A DNA stretch of 64,000 nt. Source: Mycobacterium ostraviense (lineage in GTDB: Bacteria > Actinomycetota > Actinomycetes > Mycobacteriales > Mycobacteriaceae). The position numbers were made by a program, and so were the translations under genes. Location: positions 3,441,846 to 3,505,845 of the forward strand of contig NZ_NKRE01000001.1 of assembly GCF_002705925.1 (NCBI RefSeq), given 5' to 3'. Each line of letters opens with the position of its first letter. The stretch's first letter is position 1. Shown piece by piece: positions 22,389-29,913 of this stretch. The notes under the pieces were generated by a model. That model searched no databases. It saw nothing but the letters and a program-made list of their open reading frames with translations, and had not been told where the DNA came from.

Positions 22389-23678
22389 ATGTCGTTTGTG
22401 ATGGTGGCGCAGGACGTGGTGGCGGATGCGGCTTCGGACCTGGCGAATCTCGGTTTGACGATCCGCTCGGCCAACGCGGCGGCAGCGGTGCCGACGACCG
22501 GCGTAGCTGCAGCGGCAGCCGATGAAGTGTCGGCGGCCATCGCGGCGTTGTTTGGGGCGCACGCCCAGGAGTATCAGGCGCTCAGCGCTCAAGCGTCGGC
22601 GTTTCACACACAGTTCGTGCGGTCATTGACTACAGCTGCGGCTTCGTATGTCGGCGCCGAGGCTGCCAATACTTCAGGGTTGCCGGACTTGCTGGGTCTG
22701 ATCAACGCGCCCTCCCAAGCGCTGTTGGGCCGCCCGCTGATCGGTAACGGCGCCAACGCGGCGACGCCCGGCGGTAACGGCGGTAATGGAGGGATCCTGT
22801 GGGGCAACGGCGGTAACGGCGCGCCCGGCGTTGCCGTGGGCCAAGCGGGCGGTAACGGCGGGGACGCTGGGCTGTTCGGCAACGGAGGCAACGGCGGGGC
22901 CGGCGGTCCCGGCAGCAACGGCGGCAACGGCGGCAACGCCGGGCTGTGGGGCAACGGCGGATTCGGCGGGGCCGGCGGCGCCGGCGTGGCCGGCGCCAAC
23001 GGGGTCAACCCCGGTACCAGCCCGGCGGCTGCTGGCTCACACGGCGCGCTTCCCCCAAACCAACCCAACGGCGGCCCCGGCCAAAATGCCCCGCTCGCTG
23101 ACGTCGGGCAGGCCGGTGGCCCCGGCGGCAGCGGCGCCGACAACCCTAACCTATCGCAGGTTGGTGGCAGCGGCGGCGCCGGCGGGAACGGCGGCTCCGG
23201 CGCGCCCGGGGGTAGCGGCACCGCTGGCGGCAACGGCGGTGTCGGTGGTCGTGGCGGGTTGTTGGTGGGCGACGGCGGCGACGGCGGCATAGGTGGCGCT
23301 GGCGGGTCGGGCGGTGCCGGCGCGCCCGGCGGCCCCGGCGGGGCCGGCGGCATCGGCGGCGACGATATCGCCGGCGCCGGCAGCAAAGGCGGCCCAGGCG
23401 GCCAAGGCGGCCAAGGCGGCATCGGCGGTGTCGGCGGCAACGGCGCCAACGGGGGCAACGGGGGCGCGCCCGGCGCGGCCGGGCTGTTCGGCCGCTCCGG
23501 CAGCGCCGGGTTCGGCGGCGCCGGCGGCGCCGCCGGCAGCGGTGGTCCCGGCGGCGACGGCGGAGCATCTGGTCCCGGCGGCTCAGGGGCTCCCGGCCCC
23601 GGAGCCGCCGGGGCACCCGGTGTTCCCGGTGCCACCGGAGCCAACGGCACACCCGGCACGGACGGCAACCCTGGCTGA
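22389..23678 (+). CDS. PE_PGRS59: PE_PGRS family protein, PE_PGRS59-like
   Basis: A 429-residue protein with a PE domain (MSFVMVAQDVVADAASDLANLG to about residue 95), the linker LLGLINAPSQALLGRPLIGNGAN, and a C-terminal region of Gly-Gly-Asn/Ala repeats. The frame is open far upstream into clpC1, but the PE start motif sets the ATG at 22389. The gene lies directly after clpC1, the position of PE_PGRS59 (Rv3595c) in M. tuberculosis. It is followed by a perfect 40-bp palindrome. PE_PGRS proteins are surface or secreted ESX-5 substrates; the specific role is unknown. Confidence 0.88.
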   Translation: MSFVMVAQDVVADAASDLANLGLTIRSANAAAAVPTTGVAAAAADEVSAAIAALFGAHAQEYQALSAQASAFHTQFVRSLTTAAASYVGAEAANTSGLPDLLGLINAPSQALLGRPLIGNGANAATPGGNGGNGGILWGNGGNGAPGVAVGQAGGNGGDAGLFGNGGNGGAGGPGSNGGNGGNAGLWGNGGFGGAGGAGVAGANGVNPGTSPAAAGSHGALPPNQPNGGPGQNAPLADVGQAGGPGGSGADNPNLSQVGGSGGAGGNGGSGAPGGSGTAGGNGGVGGRGGLLVGDGGDGGIGGAGGSGGAGAPGGPGGAGGIGGDDIAGAGSKGGPGGQGGQGGIGGVGGNGANGGNGGAPGAAGLFGRSGSAGFGGAGGAAGSGGPGGDGGASGPGGSGAPGPGAAGAPGVPGATGANGTPGTDGNPG

Positions 23679-23747
23679 CACCAGGCCCCGTCACCGCGGC
23701 GCCCGGGTACTGGTGAGCGCAGTGCCCAGCAGCCACTGAACAACGGC

Positions 23748-23787
23748 AACCAGATGTCTGCGGTGCCGGCACCGCAGACATCTGGTT
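23748..23787 (+). terminator. Perfect 40-bp palindrome, terminator of PE_PGRS59
   Basis: Arms of 20 bp (23748-23767 and 23768-23787) are exact complements centred on GCCGGC. They begin 69 bp after the PE_PGRS59 stop and sit before the riboswitch, so this looks like a factor-independent terminator insulating the B12-controlled operon. Confidence 0.75.
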
Positions 23788-23811
23788 TGATCATCGGCGC
23801 GGCTCACGGTC

Positions 23812-23945
23812 TACACTGACGGTTGTTGTCAGTTGTTGTCGATGAGCAACGGAATCTGGTGAGAATCCAGAACGGTCGCGCCACTGTACACAGTCAGACC
23901 CGGCGCTCGTCATCAGCACCCAAGGTGGGACGCGAGATCCCAGAA
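23812..23945 (+). ncRNA. Cobalamin (B12) riboswitch
   Basis: The leader contains the conserved B12-box core: GGAATCTGGTGAGAATCC, then the CGCCACTGTA segment and CAGTCAGACC, followed by a hairpin-forming stretch (GGGACGCGAGATCCC) that covers the area just before the SD AAGGAG at 23944-23949. It precedes cbtB-cbtA, which fits repression of cobalt uptake when adenosylcobalamin is plentiful, probably by sequestering the ribosome binding site. Exact ends are approximate. Confidence 0.87.
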
Positions 23946-23955
23946 GGAGTGGACG

Positions 23956-24165
23956 GTGGCGAATCCCCAAACAGCCCAAGTCGGATCGGTTGATCTTTCG
24001 GCGGCAAGCGCTGCGCTCTGGTTGGCGGGCACCGCCTTCCTGGCGCTCTTGGCGCTCTACTTCGTCGGCATCGACCAGGGTGCGGTCTCGTTGTTCGGCA
24101 GCGACTCACACGTGCACGAGTTCTTCCACGACGCAAGGCATCTGCTCGGCTTCCCCTGCCACTGA
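23956..24165 (+). CDS. cbtB: CbtB, cobalt transporter small subunit
   Basis: A 69-residue protein with one transmembrane helix (about residues 19-40, ALWLAGTAFLALLALYFVG). The His-rich C-terminus has HVHEFFHDARHLLGFPCH, typical of CbtB, where the His cluster is thought to bind cobalt. The start is GTG at 23956 with SD AAGGAG seven bases upstream. It lies directly under the B12 riboswitch and is followed 8 bp later by cbtA. It is much shorter than most genes around and easy to miss. Confidence 0.88.
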   Translation: MANPQTAQVGSVDLSAASAALWLAGTAFLALLALYFVGIDQGAVSLFGSDSHVHEFFHDARHLLGFPCH

Positions 24166-24173
24166 CCGTCATC

Positions 24174-24959
24174 GTGGAGAAGCGTCTGATCGTACGCGGT
24201 CTTCTGGCGGGTGCGGTAGCCGCGGTGCTGGCGTTTGTTTTCGCCCGCGTGTTCGCCGAGCCCGTGGTGGGCCGCGCAATCGACTTTGAGGACCGCCGCG
24301 CCGACGTCGCACACGCTCTGGGCCTGCCGCACGAGCACCGCGCTGAGCTGTTCACCCGCGGCGTGCAGGCCAATGCCGGATTGGGTTTCGGTGTGCTAAT
24401 TTTCGGCGTCGCGATGGGTGCCTTATTTGCCATCCTGTTCTGCCTCGCTTATCGGCACGCGGAAGGCATTCCGCCACGGGATCTTTCGCTCCGGCTGGCG
24501 GCGGGAGCGTTTACCGCGGTGTATCTTGTGCCGTTTGTGAAGTATCCGCCCAATCCGCCGGCCGTCGGTGAGTCGGACACGCTCGGGACACGCACTTTGT
24601 GGTATCTGGTGGCGGTGCTGGCGTCGGTGGTGGTGGCGATATTGGCGGCGTGGCTGGGCCGGCGGCTAGCGGGGCGACTTGGCGCATTCAACGCCGGGCT
24701 GTCGTCGGCCGGTGCCTATGTAGTGGTGATCACGCTGGTAATGCCGGCATTGCCGGCGGTGAACGAGACGCCCGAACCGATGCGTGACGCCTCTGGTGCG
24801 ATCGGCTATCCCGGTTTCCCGGCCGACGTTCTCTACGAATTCAGGCTGGTTTCGCTGGGCACGCAGCTGGTGCTGTGGGTGACCATCGGGCTGGTGTTCT
24901 CGGTGCTCGCGGGCCGGCTCCTGGATGAGGGTGCCGAAAGGGTCAAGTCATCCGGTTGA
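24174..24959 (+). CDS. cbtA: CbtA, cobalt transporter membrane subunit
   Basis: A 261-residue membrane protein with about six hydrophobic segments. It starts MEKRLIVRGLLAGAVAAVLAFVFARVFAEP and has the conserved family stretches VFAEPVVGRAIDFE, VKYPPNPPAVG and EFRLVSLGTQLVLW. CbtA/CbtB pairs are predicted cobalt importers recognised from their B12-riboswitch control. The GTG start at 24174 lies 8 bp after cbtB. The TGA stop overlaps the TTG of the next gene (TTGA), tying the phosphatase-like gene to cobalt/B12 metabolism. Confidence 0.88.
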   Translation: MEKRLIVRGLLAGAVAAVLAFVFARVFAEPVVGRAIDFEDRRADVAHALGLPHEHRAELFTRGVQANAGLGFGVLIFGVAMGALFAILFCLAYRHAEGIPPRDLSLRLAAGAFTAVYLVPFVKYPPNPPAVGESDTLGTRTLWYLVAVLASVVVAILAAWLGRRLAGRLGAFNAGLSSAGAYVVVITLVMPALPAVNETPEPMRDASGAIGYPGFPADVLYEFRLVSLGTQLVLWVTIGLVFSVLAGRLLDEGAERVKSSG

Positions 24960-25480
24960 CTCTGGTGTCGCATGCGATGACTGATGCGATGGCTGCCGCG
25001 CGCTTTCCCGTCGATGAGCCGCTCAGCGACATTGGCCGTCGGCAGGCCGAAGCCGTTGTCGGCCTTGATATTCGGGAAACCACGTCCCAGCTCTCCGGGC
25101 CCGAGCAGCGCGCCCGGCAAACTGCCGAGTTATTGGGGCTCAACCCAACAACGGAGTCGCGACTGGCCGACCTCGATTGCGGACGGTGGTGTGGTGAAAC
25201 CCTGGCGAGCGTCGACGCCGAAAAGCTGACCGCTTGGCTGACCGACCCGGCTCAAGCGCCACACGGCGGCGAGTCGATCGTCGACCTGATCGACCGGGTG
25301 GCCGGATGGCTCGCGTCGCTGGCCGGCAACACGGTGGCGGTCACGCATCCAGCGGTGATTCGCGCGGCGATCCTGGTGGCACTTGATATTCCACCACAAT
25401 CCTTCTGGCACATAGACATTGCGCCGCTTAGCCGCACGGTGATGCATTTCCGTGAACGGCGCTGGACGTTGCGGCTCTAG
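24956..25480 (+). CDS. Histidine phosphatase superfamily protein in the cobalt operon
   Basis: A 174-residue protein of the phosphoglycerate-mutase/CobC superfamily. The phosphohistidine motif is LVSHAMTDA, where the family usually has LxRHGxT, so the leading Arg is replaced by Ser. The other landmarks are kept: LSDIGRRQA, SGPEQRARQTAELLG, DLDCGRWCGETL and the second His in VAVTHPAVIRAAI. It is translationally coupled to cbtA, so an alpha-ribazole-phosphatase-like role in B12 assembly is possible. The missing Arg makes activity uncertain. The stop codon abuts the lpqF stop with no intergenic base. Confidence 0.8.
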   Translation: MTLVSHAMTDAMAAARFPVDEPLSDIGRRQAEAVVGLDIRETTSQLSGPEQRARQTAELLGLNPTTESRLADLDCGRWCGETLASVDAEKLTAWLTDPAQAPHGGESIVDLIDRVAGWLASLAGNTVAVTHPAVIRAAILVALDIPPQSFWHIDIAPLSRTVMHFRERRWTLRL

Positions 25481-26845
25481 CTATTTCGGGCCCACCAGCG
25501 CGAAGACCTGTTTGGCGACCTCTAGCATCCATCCGGTCACCGTCGGTCCGTGATCGCGGGGCCAGTTCAGCTGAAAGCTCGCCACCCACGGCTGACCGGT
25601 CCTGTCCTCGGCATACCAGCTGAAGGTCAGGTCCCCTGGTAGGCCACCGGCTTTCGCGCCGATGTAAGGCCATTCGTTGCGATCCAGTTGGATGCCCGCG
25701 ACAGCGGACAGGATCTGTCTGACGGGCGCGGCCGGGCCAACCGCATCGGCCTGCAAAGCCAGGTGCACCCGGCAGATATCCTCCGCGCTGCCGTACCACT
25801 CCGCGCCGTACGTGGAGGCCGGAGTGTGGGCACGCATCGGATCAGGTTGGTAGGGAGTAGTATTCGCCTGCTGCAGCAACTGAGCGCGGACTTGCTGGGA
25901 TGCGTGCTTCCATTGGTCACGCACATCCGGTTGACCCCAGCCGACGGAGAACAGCTCGTACATTGTGGGAAACGGTGTCATGCTGGCCGGATCGTGATGG
26001 CCGGCGGTGGCCAGCGCCTCCTCGATAGCGTGGGTGCCCAGCCGCTCGATCAGTAAGTCGGTGGCCATGTTGTCGCTGGTGGCGATCATCTTCTCGGCGG
26101 CGGTGCGAACCGAAACATGCGCTCCGGGCGGCAGTTCCAGGCCCGACGAGCCCACCGCTTTGCTCTTGGCGGTCACGGTGAGCATTTCGTCCCAGGACAC
26201 CGTGCCGCCCTTCACCGCGTCCGCCAGGGCGTGTAACACGTACAACTTGAAAATCGAAGCAAGCGGCAAGGATTCACGGGTATTGGTGCCCGCTACCGGG
26301 TCGCAGTTGCCGTTGGTCACCTTGGCGACTTGGTACGAGTAGCGGGCGCCGGTTCGGCTCAATACGGCGTCGACGTCGCGCCACGAGCTGACCGACGGTG
26401 GCTGGGTCTCGAGATCGAACCGATCGACCTGGCCCTGGTCGTCGGTATGGATCCGAATGTCTTGCCGCGCACCGTAAGACGAAATGAGATGTAGCGTGGC
26501 CACACTGGCGCCGATGGCTACGCCCTCGACGGTGAACGGGCGGTCCCACCACAGCTCTGCCATGGTGTGCTCGACGGAGCCGATCTGCCCGGGCGTCGCC
26601 AGGGTGCCGACGCCCACCGGACCGATCGGCCAATCCGAGTTGAGCATGTCCACCGTCTGCTGGGCGCGCAGGCCGGGTGGTGTTCTGGTGTCGACGCGGC
26701 GTCCAGGATCGGCTGCGTTAGCGGTGGGGGTGGGCGAGTGCGCGCAACCGGGAGCCAGGGTGACCACTAATGCGGCAGCGGCGCCCAACGCTAACGCACG
26801 GCGCGGCGCCGCCTGCCGGCTATTTCGCTTCGCCAGTCCCGGCAA
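25481..26845 (-). CDS. lpqF: Lipoprotein LpqF, serine beta-lactamase-like fold
   Basis: An approximately 454-residue lipoprotein. The chosen TTG start (26845) gives a signal peptide with a basic n-region (RNSRQAAPRRALAL) and a hydrophobic core ending in the lipobox APGC. The mature part ends in a class A beta-lactamase/transpeptidase-type domain with SIFK (Ser-x-x-Lys), SDN in ATSDNMATDLL and a KAG in place of KTG. This makes it a possible carboxypeptidase or esterase rather than a classical beta-lactamase. A longer frame to 26959 is open, but the M. tuberculosis homologue (about 452 residues) supports this start. The start overlaps mhuD by 26 bp, so the two are coupled. Confidence 0.85.
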   Translation of the reverse strand: MPGLAKRNSRQAAPRRALALGAAAALVVTLAPGCAHSPTPTANAADPGRRVDTRTPPGLRAQQTVDMLNSDWPIGPVGVGTLATPGQIGSVEHTMAELWWDRPFTVEGVAIGASVATLHLISSYGARQDIRIHTDDQGQVDRFDLETQPPSVSSWRDVDAVLSRTGARYSYQVAKVTNGNCDPVAGTNTRESLPLASIFKLYVLHALADAVKGGTVSWDEMLTVTAKSKAVGSSGLELPPGAHVSVRTAAEKMIATSDNMATDLLIERLGTHAIEEALATAGHHDPASMTPFPTMYELFSVGWGQPDVRDQWKHASQQVRAQLLQQANTTPYQPDPMRAHTPASTYGAEWYGSAEDICRVHLALQADAVGPAAPVRQILSAVAGIQLDRNEWPYIGAKAGGLPGDLTFSWYAEDRTGQPWVASFQLNWPRDHGPTVTGWMLEVAKQVFALVGPK

Positions 26846-27137
26846 CGTCGAGTACAACCTCGAATTCCAGCAGCGAAGCGCCTGTCGCCACGGGGTTCGC
26901 CCGGTGGCCGGCATGGGCTTCGATGGCCGGCCCGTTCGCCCAGGCCTGGAATGCTTCATCGGACTCCCAGTGTGTCACCACGAAGTAGCGGTCTTCGCCC
27001 TTGACCGGACGTAGCAACTGGAAGCCGAGGAAACCGGGAGAATTCTCCACCGCATGTGCGCGGTGGGCGAAACGCTTCTCCAGTTCCGGGCCAGCGCCGG
27101 CGGGCACCTCGATTGCGTTGATCTTCACCACTGGCAT
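26820..27137 (-). CDS. mhuD: Heme-degrading monooxygenase MhuD
   Basis: A 105-residue IsdG-family ferredoxin-like-fold protein that opens heme to mycobilin and releases iron. The key residues are in place: Asn7 (MPVVKIN), Trp66 and the heme-ligating His75. The gene heads a minus-strand pair with lpqF and is divergent from the alpha/beta hydrolase gene only 14 bp away, so the two promoters must overlap. The equivalent in M. tuberculosis is Rv3592. Confidence 0.95.
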   Translation of the reverse strand: MPVVKINAIEVPAGAGPELEKRFAHRAHAVENSPGFLGFQLLRPVKGEDRYFVVTHWESDEAFQAWANGPAIEAHAGHRANPVATGASLLEFEVVLDVAGTGEAK

Positions 27138-27151
27138 GTCGCTAGGTTACC

Positions 27152-27928
27152 GTGCCCGGCATGCCGAGCGATCTGTTGACCCATCGGGGAGGGCGAGGTG
27201 AACCGCTGGTCCTGGTACATGGGTTGATGGGCCGGGGTAGCACGTGGTCGCGGCAGCTGCCCTGGCTGACCCGGTTGGGCAGTGTCTATACCTACGACGC
27301 GCTGTGGCATCGAGGCCGTGACGTCGACGATCCGTACCCGATCAGCACCGAACGCTTCGTGGCCGACCTGGGTGATGCGGTTGCTCCGCTGGGCGTTCCG
27401 GCGGGACTGGTCGGGCATTCGATGGGTGCTTTGCATTCGTGGTGTTTGGCCGCGCAGCGTCCGGATTTGGTTTCGGCGTTGGTGGTCGAGGACATGGCAC
27501 CGGACTTCGTTGGCCGCACCACCGGTCCGTGGGAGCCGTGGCTGCATGCGCTTCCCGTCGAATTCGCCTCTGCGGAGCAGGTTTTCGCCGAGTTCGGCCC
27601 GGTCGCCGGTCAATACTTCCTGGAGGCCTTCGACCGCACCGCCACCGGTTGGCGGCTGCACGGAAATACCTCACGGTGGATCGAGATCGCCGCCGAGTGG
27701 GGCACCCGCGACTACTGGGCGCAGTGGCGGGCGGTGCGGGCCCCGGCGCTGCTGATCGAGGCCGGCAACTCGGTCACACCGCCCGGGCAGATGCGCGAGA
27801 TGGCTGAAAGAGACCGTCCGACAACGTATCTGAAAGTCCCTGAAGCGGGTCATCTGGTCCACGATGAAGCGCCGCTGGTGTATCGCCACGCGGTCGAATC
27901 CTTTTTCGCTGACCTCGGTGCCGGCTGA
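27152..27928 (+). CDS. Alpha/beta hydrolase (Rv3591c-like)
   Basis: A 258-residue alpha/beta hydrolase (255 if the ATG at 27161 is used instead of GTG 27152). The oxyanion-hole motif is VLVHGLMGRGSTWS, the nucleophile Ser lies in GHSMGALHS, an acidic residue is in LIEAGNS, and the catalytic His is in VPEAGHLVHDE. The substrate is not evident. It is divergently transcribed from mhuD with a very short gap, the same arrangement as Rv3591c/Rv3592. Confidence 0.87.
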   Translation: MPGMPSDLLTHRGGRGEPLVLVHGLMGRGSTWSRQLPWLTRLGSVYTYDALWHRGRDVDDPYPISTERFVADLGDAVAPLGVPAGLVGHSMGALHSWCLAAQRPDLVSALVVEDMAPDFVGRTTGPWEPWLHALPVEFASAEQVFAEFGPVAGQYFLEAFDRTATGWRLHGNTSRWIEIAAEWGTRDYWAQWRAVRAPALLIEAGNSVTPPGQMREMAERDRPTTYLKVPEAGHLVHDEAPLVYRHAVESFFADLGAG

Positions 27929-28078
27929 GCCGACGCCGACGGAGATAGCGCCGAGATACATCCGCAGTCGGTCGAGCCCCTTGACCGCATTTCACCCGCG
28001 CACCTGAATCGGCTCCGATGCCACGGCGGCGACGATACGATGTGATTTGCTGTCGGTGTCGTCAATTAGGAGCGTCGG

Positions 28079-28652
28079 ATGTTCTTCGCAATCGTAGTGC
28101 CGGAGACGCTGACGGCATCGGCTTCGGATGTCGCAAGGATCGGATCGTCACTCAGTACCGCCAACGCCGCGGCAGCCGCCCCGACCATAATTGTGCTCAC
28201 GGCCGCTGCGGATGAGGTTTCCGCGGCTATCGCGACGCTGTTCGGCGCACATGCGCAGGAATATCAGCGAAGCTCAGCGCGCCGGCGGAGGCCCAATGCC
28301 TCGCCCTTGCAAACGGTAACAGCAGCTACTCAACGCGATCAATGCGCCGGCGCAAACCCTGCTGGGGCGCCCGTTGTTCGGCAATGGCACCAATGGGGCG
28401 CCTGGGACGGGGCAGAACGGTGGACCCGGTGGATTGCTGCGGGGCAATGGCGGTAACGACGGCTCAGGTGCCCCCGGTCAGGCCGGTGGGGCCGGCAACC
28501 CGGGCGGTTTCGGTGCACCGGAGCCGACGGTCAACCTGGTTGACCGGGCGGTCGCCTGCGCCCGCCGCAGCAGACGACCGTCGCCGAAGCGACCGACCCA
28601 GCGGCACTCCGCCGCCCTTACCCGTCCGGGGCTTGGGCACCCGAGCCGCTAA
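28079..28652 (+). pseudogene. PE_PGRS58: PE_PGRS58-like gene, disrupted
   Basis: The start is a normal PE domain (MFFAIVVPETLTASASDVARIGS to AHAQEYQRSSA). The PE helix region is then lost and the frame shifts near 28270. Near 28325-28340 the reading returns in another frame with PAQTLLGRPLFGNG-type linker residues and a very short Gly-rich tail (GNGGNDGSGAPGQAGGAG). Only remnants of the PGRS domain remain, ending near 28652. It occupies the place of PE_PGRS58 (Rv3590c). The limits are approximate because the frames do not join. Confidence 0.8.
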
Positions 28653-28698
28653 TCCGATGGTCAATTAACGAAGTGGTTTACGCGAATCTCAAATGTCC

Positions 28699-28704
28699 TA
28701 TAAT
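28699..28704 (+). promoter_or_regulatory. Perfect TATAAT -10, likely leaderless promoter
   Basis: TATAAT is followed by six bases (GAGGGA) and then ATG at 28711, so transcription would start at the A of the start codon. This leaderless layout is common in mycobacteria. The local AT-rich sequence (CAATTAACGAAGTGG upstream) supports a promoter. Confidence 0.65.
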
Positions 28705-28710
28705 GAGGGA

Positions 28711-29034
28711 ATGGACGCTGCCGAAAAGCGGAGCGCGGCCGCCCAACCTGCTGTCGAAGCTCCCGACCGAACCTGGACCTTCCTGACGAACCACGCCCAT
28801 GTGTTGCTGTGCGTGTCGACCGGCGAGCCCCTGACAGCTCGCGAGCTGGCGCTGCGAATCGGCATCACCGAGCGTTCTGTGCAGGCGATATTGACCGACC
28901 TGACCGAGGAGGGCTACCTCATCAAGTCCAAGGTTGGTCGTCGCAACGTATACGAGCTCAATCCGCAGGGTCGGCTACGCCACCCACTCGAAGCCAGCCA
29001 TACCGTGGGTGAGCTCGTTACGGCTTTGTCCTGA
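28711..29034 (+). CDS. Winged helix-turn-helix regulator (MarR-like)
   Basis: A 107-residue protein consisting almost only of a winged helix: LALRIGITERSVQAILTDLTEEGYLIKSKVGRRNVYEL is helix 2, the recognition helix and the wing. An ATG 18 bp upstream (28693) is in frame but lies inside the -10 region, so 28711 is preferred and the mRNA is probably leaderless. It is convergent with the unknown gene at 29073. Together with that gene and dabAB it lies in a segment inserted between PE_PGRS58 and mutY, so it may regulate its neighbours. No ligand domain is visible. Confidence 0.78.
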   Translation: MDAAEKRSAAAQPAVEAPDRTWTFLTNHAHVLLCVSTGEPLTARELALRIGITERSVQAILTDLTEEGYLIKSKVGRRNVYELNPQGRLRHPLEASHTVGELVTALS

Positions 29035-29072
29035 ACGCCTTGACATGGCCGGATGACCGCCGCGCCGGTCCG

Positions 29073-29801
29073 TCATGCCGACGTCCGGGCGAGCTGATGC
29101 CGCCCTGCCCGCTTGGGTAGGGGTAGCCCGGCCAGACGGCGCCATGACTGGATCGCCTCGGAGGTGACGTGGGCGTATCCGATTGGCGAATCAATCCCGG
29201 TACCGAGCATGTGGGCGCGCAGGGCGCTGCCGGTGACGGCGTCCAGTGTCGCCTGGCGGCGACCTTCGACGAGCTCGGTCGACTGGTGTGCCGCCTGCAG
29301 GGCATAGAACCCGGCGGGATTCGACGCGGGAACGAAGGCATTGGCTTCGCCCATCGCAATGTCATACGCGGTATGCCAACGGGCGAGCGACGGCATAGTG
29401 CCTCGCGCAACGCGCCGGTGCAGTTCCGCGATATCGGCGATCGCCTTGATTGTGGTGATTCTGGCGTATCGGACGAGTCCCCAGGTCGGACTGGTCAACA
29501 GCTCGGCCGCCCAGGCATGAACGACCCGGCGGGAAACCCCGGCGGTTCCCACCGTCTGCCAGCCTAGGTCGAGGGCGATAATGCTGTTTTCAGGCGTCAA
29601 GTAACCGCCCGGACCGGCCAGCAGGTCATTGCACGATTGGACGAATGCGGCCAACGGGCGGGCCGAACACGCAGGGTAGTCGGTGATCTTCGAGTCGCCG
29701 TTGATGTATGAGATGACGTTCATGGCGCAGCCGGCGCCGCTTCCCGGCTGGTGAGGGCCTTTGGCCAACCTCAACGGGTTGGTGATGCGGTCGAGATCCA
29801 T
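29073..29801 (-). CDS. Unknown protein with G-x-G-C-x-M / YPAC motif
   Basis: A 242-residue protein I cannot name. The start at 29801 is set by the SD-like GGAGGAAGG just upstream; the frame is open to 29858. Near the N-terminus it has GSGAGCAMNVISYINGD then DYPACSARPLAAFVQSCND. That pattern resembles a widespread uncharacterised actinobacterial family with a fixed Cys-Met and D-x-P-x-C signature, and the two Cys could be catalytic or metal-binding. The middle is Trp- and Ala-rich helix; the end is basic. A TATATA (29843-29848) on the minus strand is a candidate -10. It is convergent with the winged-helix gene and codirectional with dabBA. Confidence 0.7.
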   Translation of the reverse strand: MDLDRITNPLRLAKGPHQPGSGAGCAMNVISYINGDSKITDYPACSARPLAAFVQSCNDLLAGPGGYLTPENSIIALDLGWQTVGTAGVSRRVVHAWAAELLTSPTWGLVRYARITTIKAIADIAELHRRVARGTMPSLARWHTAYDIAMGEANAFVPASNPAGFYALQAAHQSTELVEGRRQATLDAVTGSALRAHMLGTGIDSPIGYAHVTSEAIQSWRRLAGLPLPKRAGRHQLARTSA

Positions 29802-29913
29802 CTGCCCTTCCTCCGGCGTTCGCCACTCCCTCATGCGAAAGGTATATAGCCGAAGCATTTTTCATCAATGGCATTTCGTATGAGTTTGCTATGAGTGGGG
29901 AAGTGGGAGGCCG

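Noticed and set aside
22750..23680. Regular short repeats that could look like a CRISPR array
   Set aside because: The repeats are in-frame Gly-Gly-x codons of a PE_PGRS protein, without constant-length spacers or cas genes; the same holds for 44115-45250.
22604..23794. 396-residue Pro-rich frame on the minus strand
   Set aside because: It is the mirror of the PGRS repeats of PE_PGRS59, giving Pro-Pro-x runs; no start signal or domain.
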